From: an uncultured Fretibacterium sp.
Lineage (GTDB): Bacteria > Synergistota > Synergistia > Synergistales > Aminobacteriaceae
Direction: 5' to 3'
Length of the DNA: 9,318 bases
Assembly (NCBI GenBank): GCA_937892105.1
Contig: CALAUZ010000020.1
Coordinates: 1-9,318, forward strand
Each line of letters starts with the position of its first letter. The stretch's first letter is position 1. Made by a program: the position numbers and the translations under genes. Shown in pieces: positions 1-6,471 of this stretch. The notes under the pieces are model-generated. The model was not told where the DNA came from, did no database searches, and saw nothing but the letters and a program-made list of their open reading frames with translations.

Positions 1-1008
1 GGGCTTAGAGATTTGAAGATCATTTCTTTTGGGCCTCGTCCTAATAATTTCTTAGCTTGTAACGCACCCATTCAAGCACTCTACGATCTTCATGTTGAGA
101 TTGAAGAAAACTCGGAGCTTGATCTTTTTGAGTCCTTCAATAAACACACTGATGATCAAAGGATACCTGAGATTGTCAACGAAATGGCAACAGAACTAGG
201 AGCAGGAAATGTAATTCCTGATATTTTACCCAAGCTGGCTCAATATGAATTAACTCTAACAGATTGGATAAGGACACATAAGGGTAATCGTAAGTATGTA
301 GCCATTGCAAGTAAATGCTGGCCGGCGTTTCAAATACAGTTCGGCTTTGTCCCTTGCTATGTGAATAGCCGCTTAACGGCTAAGGGGTATCCAGTTGCTT
401 GTGAAGTGGATATTTATGGAGCGCTATCAGAATACATAGGGACATGTGTTACACAAGATGCTGTAACAATTCTCGATATAAATAATTCCGTCCCTAAAGA
501 TATGTTTGAGGAGAGTATAAAGAATAATCAGTTTATAGATGGAACGTATTCAGCGCGAGATGTTTTTATGGCTTTTCACTGTGGGAATACCGCATCATGC
601 AAGCTGAATAGCTGTACCATGTGCAATCAGCGAATAATGGCTCGTTTCCTTCCCGCTGAGGTGACGAAAGGGACTATTGAAGGTGATTTAGTTCCAGGAA
701 AGACGACAATATATCGACTACAAAGTACCTCAGACACAAAACTTAGGGCTTATGTAGCACAAGGAGAGATATTGCCTGTAGCAACAAAGTCCTACGGTAG
801 TATAGGCATTTTTGCCATTAAAGAGATGAATCGTTTTTACAGGCATGTGCTGATTGAAAAAAGTTATCCGCATCATGCGGCTGTCGTATTCGACCACTGT
901 GGAAAATATCTATTTGAAATCTTCAAGTATTTAGGGATCCCAGTACGGGATATCGATTACAATAAGCACTGGGATACATACTATTCTACTGAAAATCCGT
1001 TCAAATAA
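1..1008 (+). CDS. L-fucose/L-arabinose isomerase-family protein, 5'-truncated by window edge
   Basis: The reading frame is open from base 1, so the true start lies upstream and the TTG at 13 should not be taken as the start. The visible part resembles the C-terminal portion of L-fucose isomerase (FucI-type, aldose-ketose isomerisation with a divalent metal, cytosolic). The motif CEVDIYGAL has its Glu at codon 403-405. ILDINN has its Asp at codon 475-477, 24 residues later, the same spacing as the metal-binding Glu337/Asp361 of E. coli FucI. The PHHAAVV histidines at 871-876 fit the third metal ligand. FHCGN, EGDLVPG and a late glycine-rich stretch are also family-like. A cysteine-rich stretch follows FHCGN; I believe some family members share it. 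The gene ends in TAA 88 bases before the ACP gene, so it may or may not belong to the same transcription unit. Family assignment is fairly secure; the exact sugar substrate is unknown. Confidence 0.8.
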   Translation, partial: GLRDLKIISFGPRPNNFLACNAPIQALYDLHVEIEENSELDLFESFNKHTDDQRIPEIVNEMATELGAGNVIPDILPKLAQYELTLTDWIRTHKGNRKYVAIASKCWPAFQIQFGFVPCYVNSRLTAKGYPVACEVDIYGALSEYIGTCVTQDAVTILDINNSVPKDMFEESIKNNQFIDGTYSARDVFMAFHCGNTASCKLNSCTMCNQRIMARFLPAEVTKGTIEGDLVPGKTTIYRLQSTSDTKLRAYVAQGEILPVATKSYGSIGIFAIKEMNRFYRHVLIEKSYPHHAAVVFDHCGKYLFEIFKYLGIPVRDIDYNKHWDTYYSTENPFK

Positions 1009-1014
1009 AAGAGA

Positions 1015-1028
1015 TTGGTTTTAACCAA
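1015..1028. repeat. Short inverted repeat just after the isomerase stop
   Basis: TTGGTTTTAACCAA has 6-bp arms (TTGGTT/AACCAA) around a TT centre, seven bases after the TAA of the isomerase gene. The stem is short and AT-rich, and no T-run follows on the + strand, so it is a poor terminator candidate. It may be an mRNA 3'-end structure or chance. Confidence 0.35.
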
Positions 1029-1047
1029 GAAAATCGTTCAAGAATTT

Positions 1048-1064
1048 TGATGAGTAACTCATCA
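1048..1064. promoter_or_regulatory. Perfect 17-bp palindrome, candidate operator or weak terminator hairpin
   Basis: TGATGAGTAACTCATCA is a perfect dyad with 8-bp arms centred on base 1056. It lies in the only intergenic gap of the window, 49 bases before the ACP start. Outside it, GAATT (1042-1046) and AATTC (1068-1072) extend the symmetry after a mismatched interval. As DNA it fits the binding site of a dimeric regulator. As RNA it could fold into a 7-bp stem with a 3-nt loop, followed ten bases later by five T residues, which would make a weak intrinsic terminator for the upstream gene. I favour the operator reading, since the stem has only three G-C pairs and the T-run is detached. Confidence 0.4.
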
Positions 1065-1080
1065 TTCAATTCATTTTTAT

Positions 1081-1086
1081 AAGGAG
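1081..1086 (+). promoter_or_regulatory. Ribosome binding site of the ACP gene
   Basis: AAGGAG lies ten bases before the ATG at 1097. It is the strongest Shine-Dalgarno match in the window and sits in front of the first gene of the tightly packed train, as expected for a highly expressed carrier protein. Confidence 0.7.
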
Positions 1087-1096
1087 AGCTTTAATC

Positions 1097-1336
1097 ATGA
1101 CAAACAGAGAAAAATACGTTGAAGCATTCGTTGAAAGCCTTGATGTTAAGGCAGAACAGGTTCCTTCATTGGAATACCAGTCCATTCCTTCTTGGGATTC
1201 AGTTGGACACATGTCGCTGATCGCTGCCATAGAGGATGCATTCGACATTCAGTTTGAGACAGATGACATCGTTGAGTTTGGTTCTTTTGAGAAGGGAATC
1301 GAAATTCTCAAGAAATACAATGTCGAAATAGCTTAA
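1097..1336 (+). CDS. Acyl carrier protein (dedicated, operon-specific)
   Basis: This 79-residue acidic protein has the size and layout of a stand-alone acyl carrier protein. The 4'-phosphopantetheine attachment site is Asp34-Ser35-Val36 in the context SWDSVGHM. Val replaces the usual Leu of the DSL motif, which is common in secondary-metabolism and glycan-associated carriers. The C-terminal half (IEDAFDIQFETDDIVEFGSF) matches the helix II/III region of ACPs. It would carry acyl intermediates as thioesters in the cytosol. It heads a run of acyl-handling genes (two hotdog proteins, ligase, thioesterase, LuxE, LuxC), so it is probably their common carrier rather than the housekeeping AcpP. The start is supported by AAGGAG at 1081. 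A peptidyl carrier role is less likely because no NRPS-type condensation gene is visible. Confidence 0.88.
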   Translation: MTNREKYVEAFVESLDVKAEQVPSLEYQSIPSWDSVGHMSLIAAIEDAFDIQFETDDIVEFGSFEKGIEILKKYNVEIA

Positions 1337-1356
1337 ACAAGCGAGGGCTAGAAGCA

Positions 1357-1845
1357 ATGGGCGAACATAAATACGAACCAATATACAACCTTGATGCCTA
1401 CCAGATTCAGCAGTATCAGCAGAATAGGTATCCACTGTTCTTCCTTGATGTCGTTGAAGAAGTTATTCCTGGCGAATACGTGAGATCGAGAAAGAATTTC
1501 ACATACAATGAATGGTACTTCCCTGCTCATTTTGCTGATGAACCAAATGTTCCGGGCTTTATTCAGATGGAAATTCTGGCTCAGACGTTCATCATGACGT
1601 TTTTGACGATCCCCGAACATAAAGGAAAGAAGACGGCATTCCTCAATGTGGATAACTTAAAGATGAGGAAAAAAGTCGTGCCAGGAGATTCAATGATCAT
1701 TGAAGGCTTTCTCAAGAGTTTCCGTAGAGGAGTTGCACAGGGGCATCTTGAAGCTAAAGTGAATGGAGAGTTTGGCTTATCAGCGGACATGAAGATTGCA
1801 CTTCCTGACATTATGAGGGAGTTCATTCCTGGAGAAAAATCATAA
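1357..1845 (+). CDS. FabZ-like hotdog-fold 3-hydroxyacyl-ACP dehydratase A
   Basis: This 162-residue protein matches the FabZ/FabA-like hotdog family. NRYPLFFLD near residues 23-31 corresponds to the FabZ opening HRYPFLLVD. AHFADEPNVPGFIQMEILAQ (57-76) aligns with the catalytic block of FabZ, placing His58 and Glu72 14 residues apart as in active dehydratases. VPGD followed by SFRRGVAQG corresponds to the later strands. The expected reaction is dehydration of 3-hydroxyacyl-ACP to trans-2-enoyl-ACP, though hotdog proteins can also be thioesterases or non-catalytic partners. It follows the ACP gene by 20 bases, with GAGGG at 1343-1347 as its binding site. A diverged paralogue lies at 3745-4222, and the two might form a heteromer (inference). 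The stop TAA overlaps the next ATG by one base. Confidence 0.82.
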   Translation: MGEHKYEPIYNLDAYQIQQYQQNRYPLFFLDVVEEVIPGEYVRSRKNFTYNEWYFPAHFADEPNVPGFIQMEILAQTFIMTFLTIPEHKGKKTAFLNVDNLKMRKKVVPGDSMIIEGFLKSFRRGVAQGHLEAKVNGEFGLSADMKIALPDIMREFIPGEKS

Positions 1846-2702
1846 TGAGCCACGCAAAATATGCAGAAATCGAAGCTCACGCTAAGAATATGCGTAAACT
1901 CATACTGGAAATGGGGAAACACGCAGGAGGGCACGCCGCTCACATGGGCGGTGCTCTCTCCATCGCCGACGTAATGTCAGTGCTTTATTTCGGCATTACA
2001 AATGTTAGATCAGTTGGAATGTCCTCCCCTGAGCGAGATCGCATCATCCTTAGCAAAGGACACGCTTCTTTGGGGCTTTACTCTGCCCTGATAGAAGCAG
2101 GTTTAATGGATGAAGAGTTAAAAAATACCTTTGAAGATGATCACAGTGCATTACTTGGCCACCCTGTGAAAAATAGAGATATTGGGATTGAATTCACTAA
2201 TGGATCTCTGGGAATGGGCTTGTCAATCGGCATTGGCGTTGCGATTGCTTGCAAGAGAAAGGCACTGAATAACACAGTATATGTAATTCTCGGTGATGGC
2301 GAGTGTAATGAAGGCTCTGTTTGGGAAGCATTTATGTCTGCGCCTCACTTCAATTTAGACAATTTAGTAGCCATTATTGACTGCAATAAATTTCAACTTA
2401 GCGGAGCTACAGATGATGTGATGCCGTTTGGAAACATGGCCGATAAATTAAGAGCTTTCGCTTGGGATACCGAAGAAGTAAACGGTCATGATGTTCCAGC
2501 TTTATGTGAAGCATTGACAGGGAAGCGAGAACGAAGTAAGCCCTTGGCTGTTGTTATGGATTCAATTAAAGGCAAAGGATTCTCTTTCTCTGAAAACAAT
2601 AATTCTTGGCATCACGCTGTGGTTACACAAAAGGCATACGAGCAGGGAATTGCTGAATTATCTACCGAATCATCTGTCAAATCTTCTGAATTGGGGGCGT
2701 AG
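1845..2702 (+). CDS. Transketolase, N-terminal (thiamine diphosphate-binding) subunit
   Basis: This 285-residue protein corresponds to the PYR-less, TPP-binding half of a split transketolase; stand-alone subunits of this type are usually about 270-280 residues. GDGECNEGSVWEA (150-162) followed by DCNKFQLSG is the GDG...N thiamine diphosphate/Mg motif. ILSKGHASLGLY and GGHAAHMGGALSIADV carry the conserved His positions near the cofactor. It needs the C-terminal subunit encoded next (2705) to form the active site. Transketolase moves a two-carbon ketol group from a ketose phosphate to an aldehyde acceptor. The start overlaps the previous stop (TAATG), with GGAGA at 1831. Its setting among acyl-ACP and lux-type reductase genes, instead of pentose phosphate genes, argues for a specialised acceptor. 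All motifs appear intact. Confidence 0.9.
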   Translation: MSHAKYAEIEAHAKNMRKLILEMGKHAGGHAAHMGGALSIADVMSVLYFGITNVRSVGMSSPERDRIILSKGHASLGLYSALIEAGLMDEELKNTFEDDHSALLGHPVKNRDIGIEFTNGSLGMGLSIGIGVAIACKRKALNNTVYVILGDGECNEGSVWEAFMSAPHFNLDNLVAIIDCNKFQLSGATDDVMPFGNMADKLRAFAWDTEEVNGHDVPALCEALTGKRERSKPLAVVMDSIKGKGFSFSENNNSWHHAVVTQKAYEQGIAELSTESSVKSSELGA

Positions 2703-2704
2703 TC

Positions 2705-3733
2705 ATGACAGTCGTTGAATACAACAAAAAGAATGCAAGGAAATGGTCTGTTATTGGCGAAAGACCAACATTCGGTTCTGCTTTGTTTGAGTTTGCCAAA
2801 GAAGATAAAAGCATAATTGCTATCGTAGCAGATGTTACTAATTCGGCTGGACTCGGCAATATGAAGAAGGAATTGCCTGAGCAAGTCATCAATGTGGGTA
2901 TTGCCGAGCAGAACATGATGGGAATTGCTACCGGTCTTGCAAGTGAGGGCTACACAGTTTTTACATCTTCTTTCGCTCCATTTCAGTCTATGCGTTGTTT
3001 AGAGCAAATCCGTGTTAATCAGGGCTACATGGGACAAAAAGTGATAATGGTTGGCCTAGCTGGTGGCGTTGCTTACGGAGAGCTTGGATTTACACATTGT
3101 ACGGTAGAAGATGTTTCTATTCTTCGTTCAATTCCCAACATCGCTGTCGTTACACCTGCTGACTGTATGGAAGTTGTAAAAATTGTAGAAGCTGCAATAA
3201 ATTATAAGGATTCAGTTTATATCCGTTTAATGGATAAGACCGGCATTCCTATGGTTTATACGGAAGATTATGATTTTATAATTGGGAAAGCTGTCCCTTT
3301 GATTGATGAAGGAGAAGGCACAATTGAAGAAGAAAATTCAAGTGAAAACACGAATAAGAAATGCGAATTTGTCATTCTCGCCAATGGTCCCGTGGTTTAT
3401 AATGCCCTACAAGCAGCTCAAAAATTTACCGAAGATAAAGGCATTAAAATTGCAGTCTATGACTTTCATACAGTAAAGCCCGTTGATGAAGTTCTATTAA
3501 ATAGATTGGCAGGAAATAAAGCACTCCTCACAGTTGAAGAACACAGCATAATCGGCGGCTTAGGTAGTGCTGTTGCAGACTATTATGCAGATAAAGAGAA
3601 GCGTCCTATTATCTATAAATTGGGATTGCCTGATGGCTACCCCCACGGCGCATCTCACGAAACATTACTGGCTGAATATTATCTTGATAAAGACGGTATT
3701 TACGGTAAACTGTGTGCGCTCGTGGCAGACTAG
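2705..3733 (+). CDS. Transketolase, C-terminal (pyrimidine-binding) subunit
   Basis: This 342-residue protein is the partner of the preceding subunit. NVGIAEQNMMGIATGLASEG contains Glu68, equivalent to the Glu that activates the thiamine aminopyrimidine ring. The region ending near residue 195 is the PYR domain, and VILANGPVVYNAL onward is the transketolase C-terminal domain. Typical stand-alone subunits are about 310 residues; the excess is partly explained by an acidic, Asn-rich segment at residues 201-219 between the two domains. The start lies two bases after the previous stop, with a G-rich site at 2693-2697. It should assemble with the N-subunit into a cytosolic heterotetramer that transfers a two-carbon ketol unit. 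Relatives such as the 1-deoxyxylulose-5-phosphate synthase or pyruvate dehydrogenase E1-beta fit less well, given the paired gene order and sizes. Confidence 0.9.
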   Translation: MTVVEYNKKNARKWSVIGERPTFGSALFEFAKEDKSIIAIVADVTNSAGLGNMKKELPEQVINVGIAEQNMMGIATGLASEGYTVFTSSFAPFQSMRCLEQIRVNQGYMGQKVIMVGLAGGVAYGELGFTHCTVEDVSILRSIPNIAVVTPADCMEVVKIVEAAINYKDSVYIRLMDKTGIPMVYTEDYDFIIGKAVPLIDEGEGTIEEENSSENTNKKCEFVILANGPVVYNALQAAQKFTEDKGIKIAVYDFHTVKPVDEVLLNRLAGNKALLTVEEHSIIGGLGSAVADYYADKEKRPIIYKLGLPDGYPHGASHETLLAEYYLDKDGIYGKLCALVAD

Positions 3734-3737
3734 GAGA
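3732..3737 (+). promoter_or_regulatory. Ribosome binding site fixing the start of hotdog gene B
   Basis: AGGAGA overlaps the stop codon of the transketolase C-subunit and lies seven bases before ATG 3745. This makes 3745 the start, not the in-frame ATG at 3712 inside the preceding gene. The protein from 3745 begins MRYVQEKIYS and reaches the NRYP motif at a position close to that in the paralogue. Confidence 0.7.
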
Positions 3738-3744
3738 AAGTTCG

Positions 3745-4222
3745 ATGAGATATGTTCAGGAAAAAATATACAGCGTCATTCCTAATCGATATCCGCTAAT
3801 GTTTCTTGATTCGATGGATGTTGAAGAAAATCACGTCACTGCTTTTATCAATTTGGAAAGCGATACATGGTTTTTTGCTTGCCATTACCCAGATTATCCA
3901 ATCATGCCGTTAAGTCTTTTGATTGAAAGCATGACACAAACATTCTCAGCTACATTTTTGGCTAATACCCCCCCCCCCCCCGAATCCTCATCAGCAGAAG
4001 GAAATCCCAGTCATATCCTCTATTGGCGGAATCGGTGGAGGGCTTCGATTGAAAGATAGCGTAATTCCAGGTGATTTCTTGAAGCTGGAAGCCTTTTTAA
4101 CATCTTTCAGAAGAGGCATTGCTAAAGGAACTTGCAAGGCTTTCAAAAATGACAATGAAATTCCTATTTTGGAGATGGAGATAGTTGAGATTCTTCCGTC
4201 ACAAATGGTGAAAATGAGATGA
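3745..4222 (+). pseudogene. FabZ-like hotdog protein B, frameshifted at a C14 tract (probable phase-variable gene, OFF state)
   Basis: As written, translation from 3745 stops at TAG 4057-4059 after 104 residues. The first 75 are hotdog-like: NRYPLMFLD, then ACHYPDYPIMPLSLLIESMTQ with His47 and Glu61 spaced 14 apart as in FabZ. After the C14 run the product becomes unrelated sequence. Another frame, open from the tract to TGA 4220-4222, encodes the missing half: LRLKDSVIPGDF, AFLTSFRRGIAKG and an acidic tail. These align with the VPGD and SFRRGVAQG parts of paralogue A (1357-1845). Removing one C (13), or having 10 or 16, joins the halves into about 158 residues, close to the 162 of the paralogue. 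In the joined form the stop forms an ATGA overlap with the next gene. The lack of any other damage argues for a switchable gene more than a decaying one. A miscounted homopolymer in the assembly is the main alternative. Confidence 0.85.
3968..3981. repeat. Homopolymeric C14 tract (candidate phase-variation repeat)
   Basis: Fourteen consecutive C residues lie within the coding region of hotdog gene B, after codon 75. A mononucleotide run this long is far beyond chance in an AT-leaning sequence and is expected to slip during replication. Only tract lengths of 13 plus or minus multiples of three keep the two halves of the gene in frame, so 14 is an OFF length. No other mononucleotide run of similar length occurs in the window. 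Confidence 0.92.
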
Positions 4223-5013
4223 ATTCAGGAGCGACACCAAGGGTAATCGATACATCGAAATGTATTGGGTGCTGTAAATGCGTCAATGAATGTGTAAATC
4301 GATATCTTACTCTTTCTACAAATGGAGACGGTAAGACTGTTGCTTCTTTTGTAAGTCGTGGAAGGTGTTTAGAATGCGGGCATTGCAATGCCATTTGCCC
4401 ACAGGGGGCTATTTCCGGCGGCAAGGTAGCTACAGAGAGTATTGATGAACAAGATGAGTTGCTGTCTTTAATGGGCAAAAAGCGTAGTGTAAGAAAGTAT
4501 ATAAAAGGCTCAGTAATCCCTCAGAACATCATGGAAAAAATACTTCTTGCTGGACAATCCGCTCCTACAAATCGAAATAGGAAATCGGCTAGAATTGTTC
4601 TAATAAAGGACGCATTACCAACTGTTTATGACAAAGCGTTGGATTACCTAGTCTCAGAAGTTCAGAAGACCGGGACTATAAACCCTTTATACGTCCCCAC
4701 CATGAGAATGAATGAGGATAGAACTACTGTTCTTTGGAATGCAGAATATTTAGTTCTTTTTGTAGGATTAGTTCAAAACACTGTAGATGCCGCAATTTCA
4801 GCAGAAAGAATGCAACTTGAAGCCTACAAATATGGCATCGGTTCTGCATATAGAGGGGACATGCAGGAAGCTATTAACAATACGGAAGAACTTAGAAAAA
4901 TATTAGATATAAAAATGAATGAACAAGTTTTAATATCTTTCGTATTAGGTCAGACGGAAATTGAATATCAAAAACCGGCTGTGAAATTTAATCGAAAGGT
5001 TGTTTACAAATAA
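4219..5013 (+). CDS. Ferredoxin-nitroreductase fusion (2x[4Fe-4S] plus FMN nitroreductase domain)
   Basis: This 264-residue protein has two domains. The N-terminal ferredoxin domain has two complete [4Fe-4S] motifs: Cys15/18/21/25 and Cys50/53/56/60, the latter followed by Pro. From about residue 85 comes a nitroreductase-family FMN domain beginning KKRSVRKY (Arg89-Tyr94), with the family-like SAPTNRN stretch following. Such fusions are common in anaerobes and let electrons pass from a reduced ferredoxin pool to a flavin that reduces an organic substrate. In this operon a plausible substrate is an enoyl or keto acyl-ACP intermediate (inference). Translation probably depends on coupling: its ATG overlaps the restored stop of hotdog gene B (ATGA), and only a weak GGTG lies upstream. 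The substrate cannot be read from the sequence. Confidence 0.85.
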   Translation: MNSGATPRVIDTSKCIGCCKCVNECVNRYLTLSTNGDGKTVASFVSRGRCLECGHCNAICPQGAISGGKVATESIDEQDELLSLMGKKRSVRKYIKGSVIPQNIMEKILLAGQSAPTNRNRKSARIVLIKDALPTVYDKALDYLVSEVQKTGTINPLYVPTMRMNEDRTTVLWNAEYLVLFVGLVQNTVDAAISAERMQLEAYKYGIGSAYRGDMQEAINNTEELRKILDIKMNEQVLISFVLGQTEIEYQKPAVKFNRKVVYK

Positions 5014-6471
5014 ATGTATAACAAACTTTGGAATTTAAGGAAATTTTCAAACAACGTCGCTTTAATTGACGAGAGCGGTAATCAGCTGACATACGATCAA
5101 TTAAACACAGAAGCCACGATTTTAGCCGATAAGATTGAATCTCGTTCTCTCGTCTTCAGCCTCTGCACGAATTCTATCGGTTCAGTTTTAGGTTACACAG
5201 CTTTTGTCAACAGCGGTAAGGCTGTCCCAGTTCAGTTAAGTAGTAATCTTGATTTATCGCTACTACTTAACCTGCTTCAGACTTATGAGCCGAAGTATTT
5301 GTGGATACCGAGAGGGTTGCACAACGATCTTTTTGAAGGAAATGTTGATGTAATCCATGAAGCTCATGATTACACACTTCTCAAGACGAGGTTTGATAAA
5401 GAGTATTCGCTGTTTGATGAGTTGGCCTTGCTGATTACGACATCAGGCTCGACAGGGAGTCCGAAGTTCGTTCGGCAGTCGTATGAGAATTTATTATCGA
5501 ATGCAGAATCGATTGCGAAATACTTGAAATTGGACAGTACGGAGCGTCCGATAACCACGTTGCCGATGAACTATGTGTATGGATTGTCCATCATCAACTC
5601 TCATTTTCTTGTCGGTGCAACATTGCTCTTGACTGATAAAGGGTTGATGCAGAAGGAATTTTGGGATTTCTTCAAAACTACTCAAGCCACATCATTTGGC
5701 GGAGTCCCGTACACATACGAGATGTTAAACAAGCTTCGTTTCTATCGAATGAAGCTTCCATCACTTCGCACAATGACACAGGCAGGTGGGAAGATAACTC
5801 CAGAATTGCACGAGAAATTTGCAAAGTATGCGGCTGAGAATGATAAACAGTTTGTGGTCATGTATGGTGCGGCAGAAGCTACGTCAAGAATGGGTTATCT
5901 TCCTCCCGAAAGAGCCGTCGAGAAAAAAGGCTCTATGGGAATCCCAATTCCGGGCGGTAAATATAGCCTGATTGATGAAAACGGCAATAGTATAAACACA
6001 CCGTTTACTACAGGAGAACTTGTTTACGAAGGCAAGAACGTAACATTAGGTTATGCGGAGTGTGGCGAAGATTTGGTTCTGGGGGACGAACGTCACGGTG
6101 TCCTAGCCACTGGCGATATGGCGCAGTTTGATAACGACGGGTTCTATTACGTCGTTGGTCGTAAGAAACGGTTTCTCAAGATTTACGGCAACAGAGTGAA
6201 TCTTGACGAGATTGACCGTCTCATCAAAGGCAATTTCAGCATTATAGATGTGGCATCTTCTGGCGTTGACGATCATCTGTATATCTTCTTGACCGAACCT
6301 GATGCCTCATTTGCCGAAGACGTGAAGGGGTTTGTGTCTAGGAAAACTAAGCTGAACCCAGCGGCTTTCAATGTGATCATAGTGCCGGAAATCCCCAAGA
6401 ATGACTCAGGCAAGACGCTCTATAAGGAGCTGACGAAGTATTATGACAATCGGACAAATAGCGAAGCCTAA
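5014..6471 (+). CDS. AMP-forming acyl-CoA/acyl-ACP ligase (ANL superfamily)
   Basis: This 485-residue adenylate-forming enzyme has all main motifs: phosphate loop TTSGSTGSPK (142-151), YGAAEAT (284-290) in the A5 position, TGD (366-368) for the ATP ribose, GRKKRFLKIYGNRV as the hinge and A8 region, and the catalytic Lys467 in NDSGKT near the C-terminus. It should activate a carboxylic acid as acyl-AMP and pass it to CoA or to a carrier thiol. The ACP at the head of the operon is a natural acceptor (inference). At 485 residues it is somewhat short compared with housekeeping acyl-CoA synthetases and closer to stand-alone adenylation enzymes. It begins directly after the TAA of the nitroreductase gene, with AAAGG at 4995-4999 as a distant binding site. 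Substrate specificity cannot be read by eye. Confidence 0.86.
   Translation: MYNKLWNLRKFSNNVALIDESGNQLTYDQLNTEATILADKIESRSLVFSLCTNSIGSVLGYTAFVNSGKAVPVQLSSNLDLSLLLNLLQTYEPKYLWIPRGLHNDLFEGNVDVIHEAHDYTLLKTRFDKEYSLFDELALLITTSGSTGSPKFVRQSYENLLSNAESIAKYLKLDSTERPITTLPMNYVYGLSIINSHFLVGATLLLTDKGLMQKEFWDFFKTTQATSFGGVPYTYEMLNKLRFYRMKLPSLRTMTQAGGKITPELHEKFAKYAAENDKQFVVMYGAAEATSRMGYLPPERAVEKKGSMGIPIPGGKYSLIDENGNSINTPFTTGELVYEGKNVTLGYAECGEDLVLGDERHGVLATGDMAQFDNDGFYYVVGRKKRFLKIYGNRVNLDEIDRLIKGNFSIIDVASSGVDDHLYIFLTEPDASFAEDVKGFVSRKTKLNPAAFNVIIVPEIPKNDSGKTLYKELTKYYDNRTNSEA

Noticed and set aside
13..15. TTG as start codon of the isomerase-family gene
   Set aside because: The frame is open to base 1, no binding site is visible, and FucI-family proteins are much longer than the visible part, so the gene is cut by the window edge.
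1047..1080. Possible sigma-70 promoter (TTGATG and TTTTAT) before the ACP gene
   Set aside because: The spacing is about 22 bases, too long, and the -10 candidate almost touches the ribosome binding site, leaving no room for a transcription start.
1581..1943. Minus-strand open frame of 120 residues
   Set aside because: It is antisense to hotdog gene A and the transketolase N-subunit, has no recognisable motif or ribosome binding site, and the + strand frames carry clear family motifs.
3712..3744. In-frame upstream ATG giving an extra 11 residues for hotdog protein B
   Set aside because: It lies inside the transketolase C-subunit gene without a good binding site, while AGGAGA at 3732 points to ATG 3745, and the extra residues have no counterpart in the paralogue.
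3567..3785. + strand open frame of 72 residues crossing the transketolase/hotdog B junction
   Set aside because: It overlaps the conserved C-terminal domain of the transketolase subunit in another frame and resembles no family.
3745..4222. Programmed ribosomal frameshifting at the C tract as the explanation for the split frame
   Set aside because: Known bacterial slippery sites are typically short heptamers of A or T type with a downstream structure. A run of 14 Cs is better explained by replication slippage, though transcriptional slippage on the tract could still yield a little full-length protein.
4164..4478. Minus-strand open frame of 104 residues
   Set aside because: It is a shadow of the ferredoxin domain of the nitroreductase fusion; its cysteine, proline and serine pattern comes from the antisense of the + strand codons.
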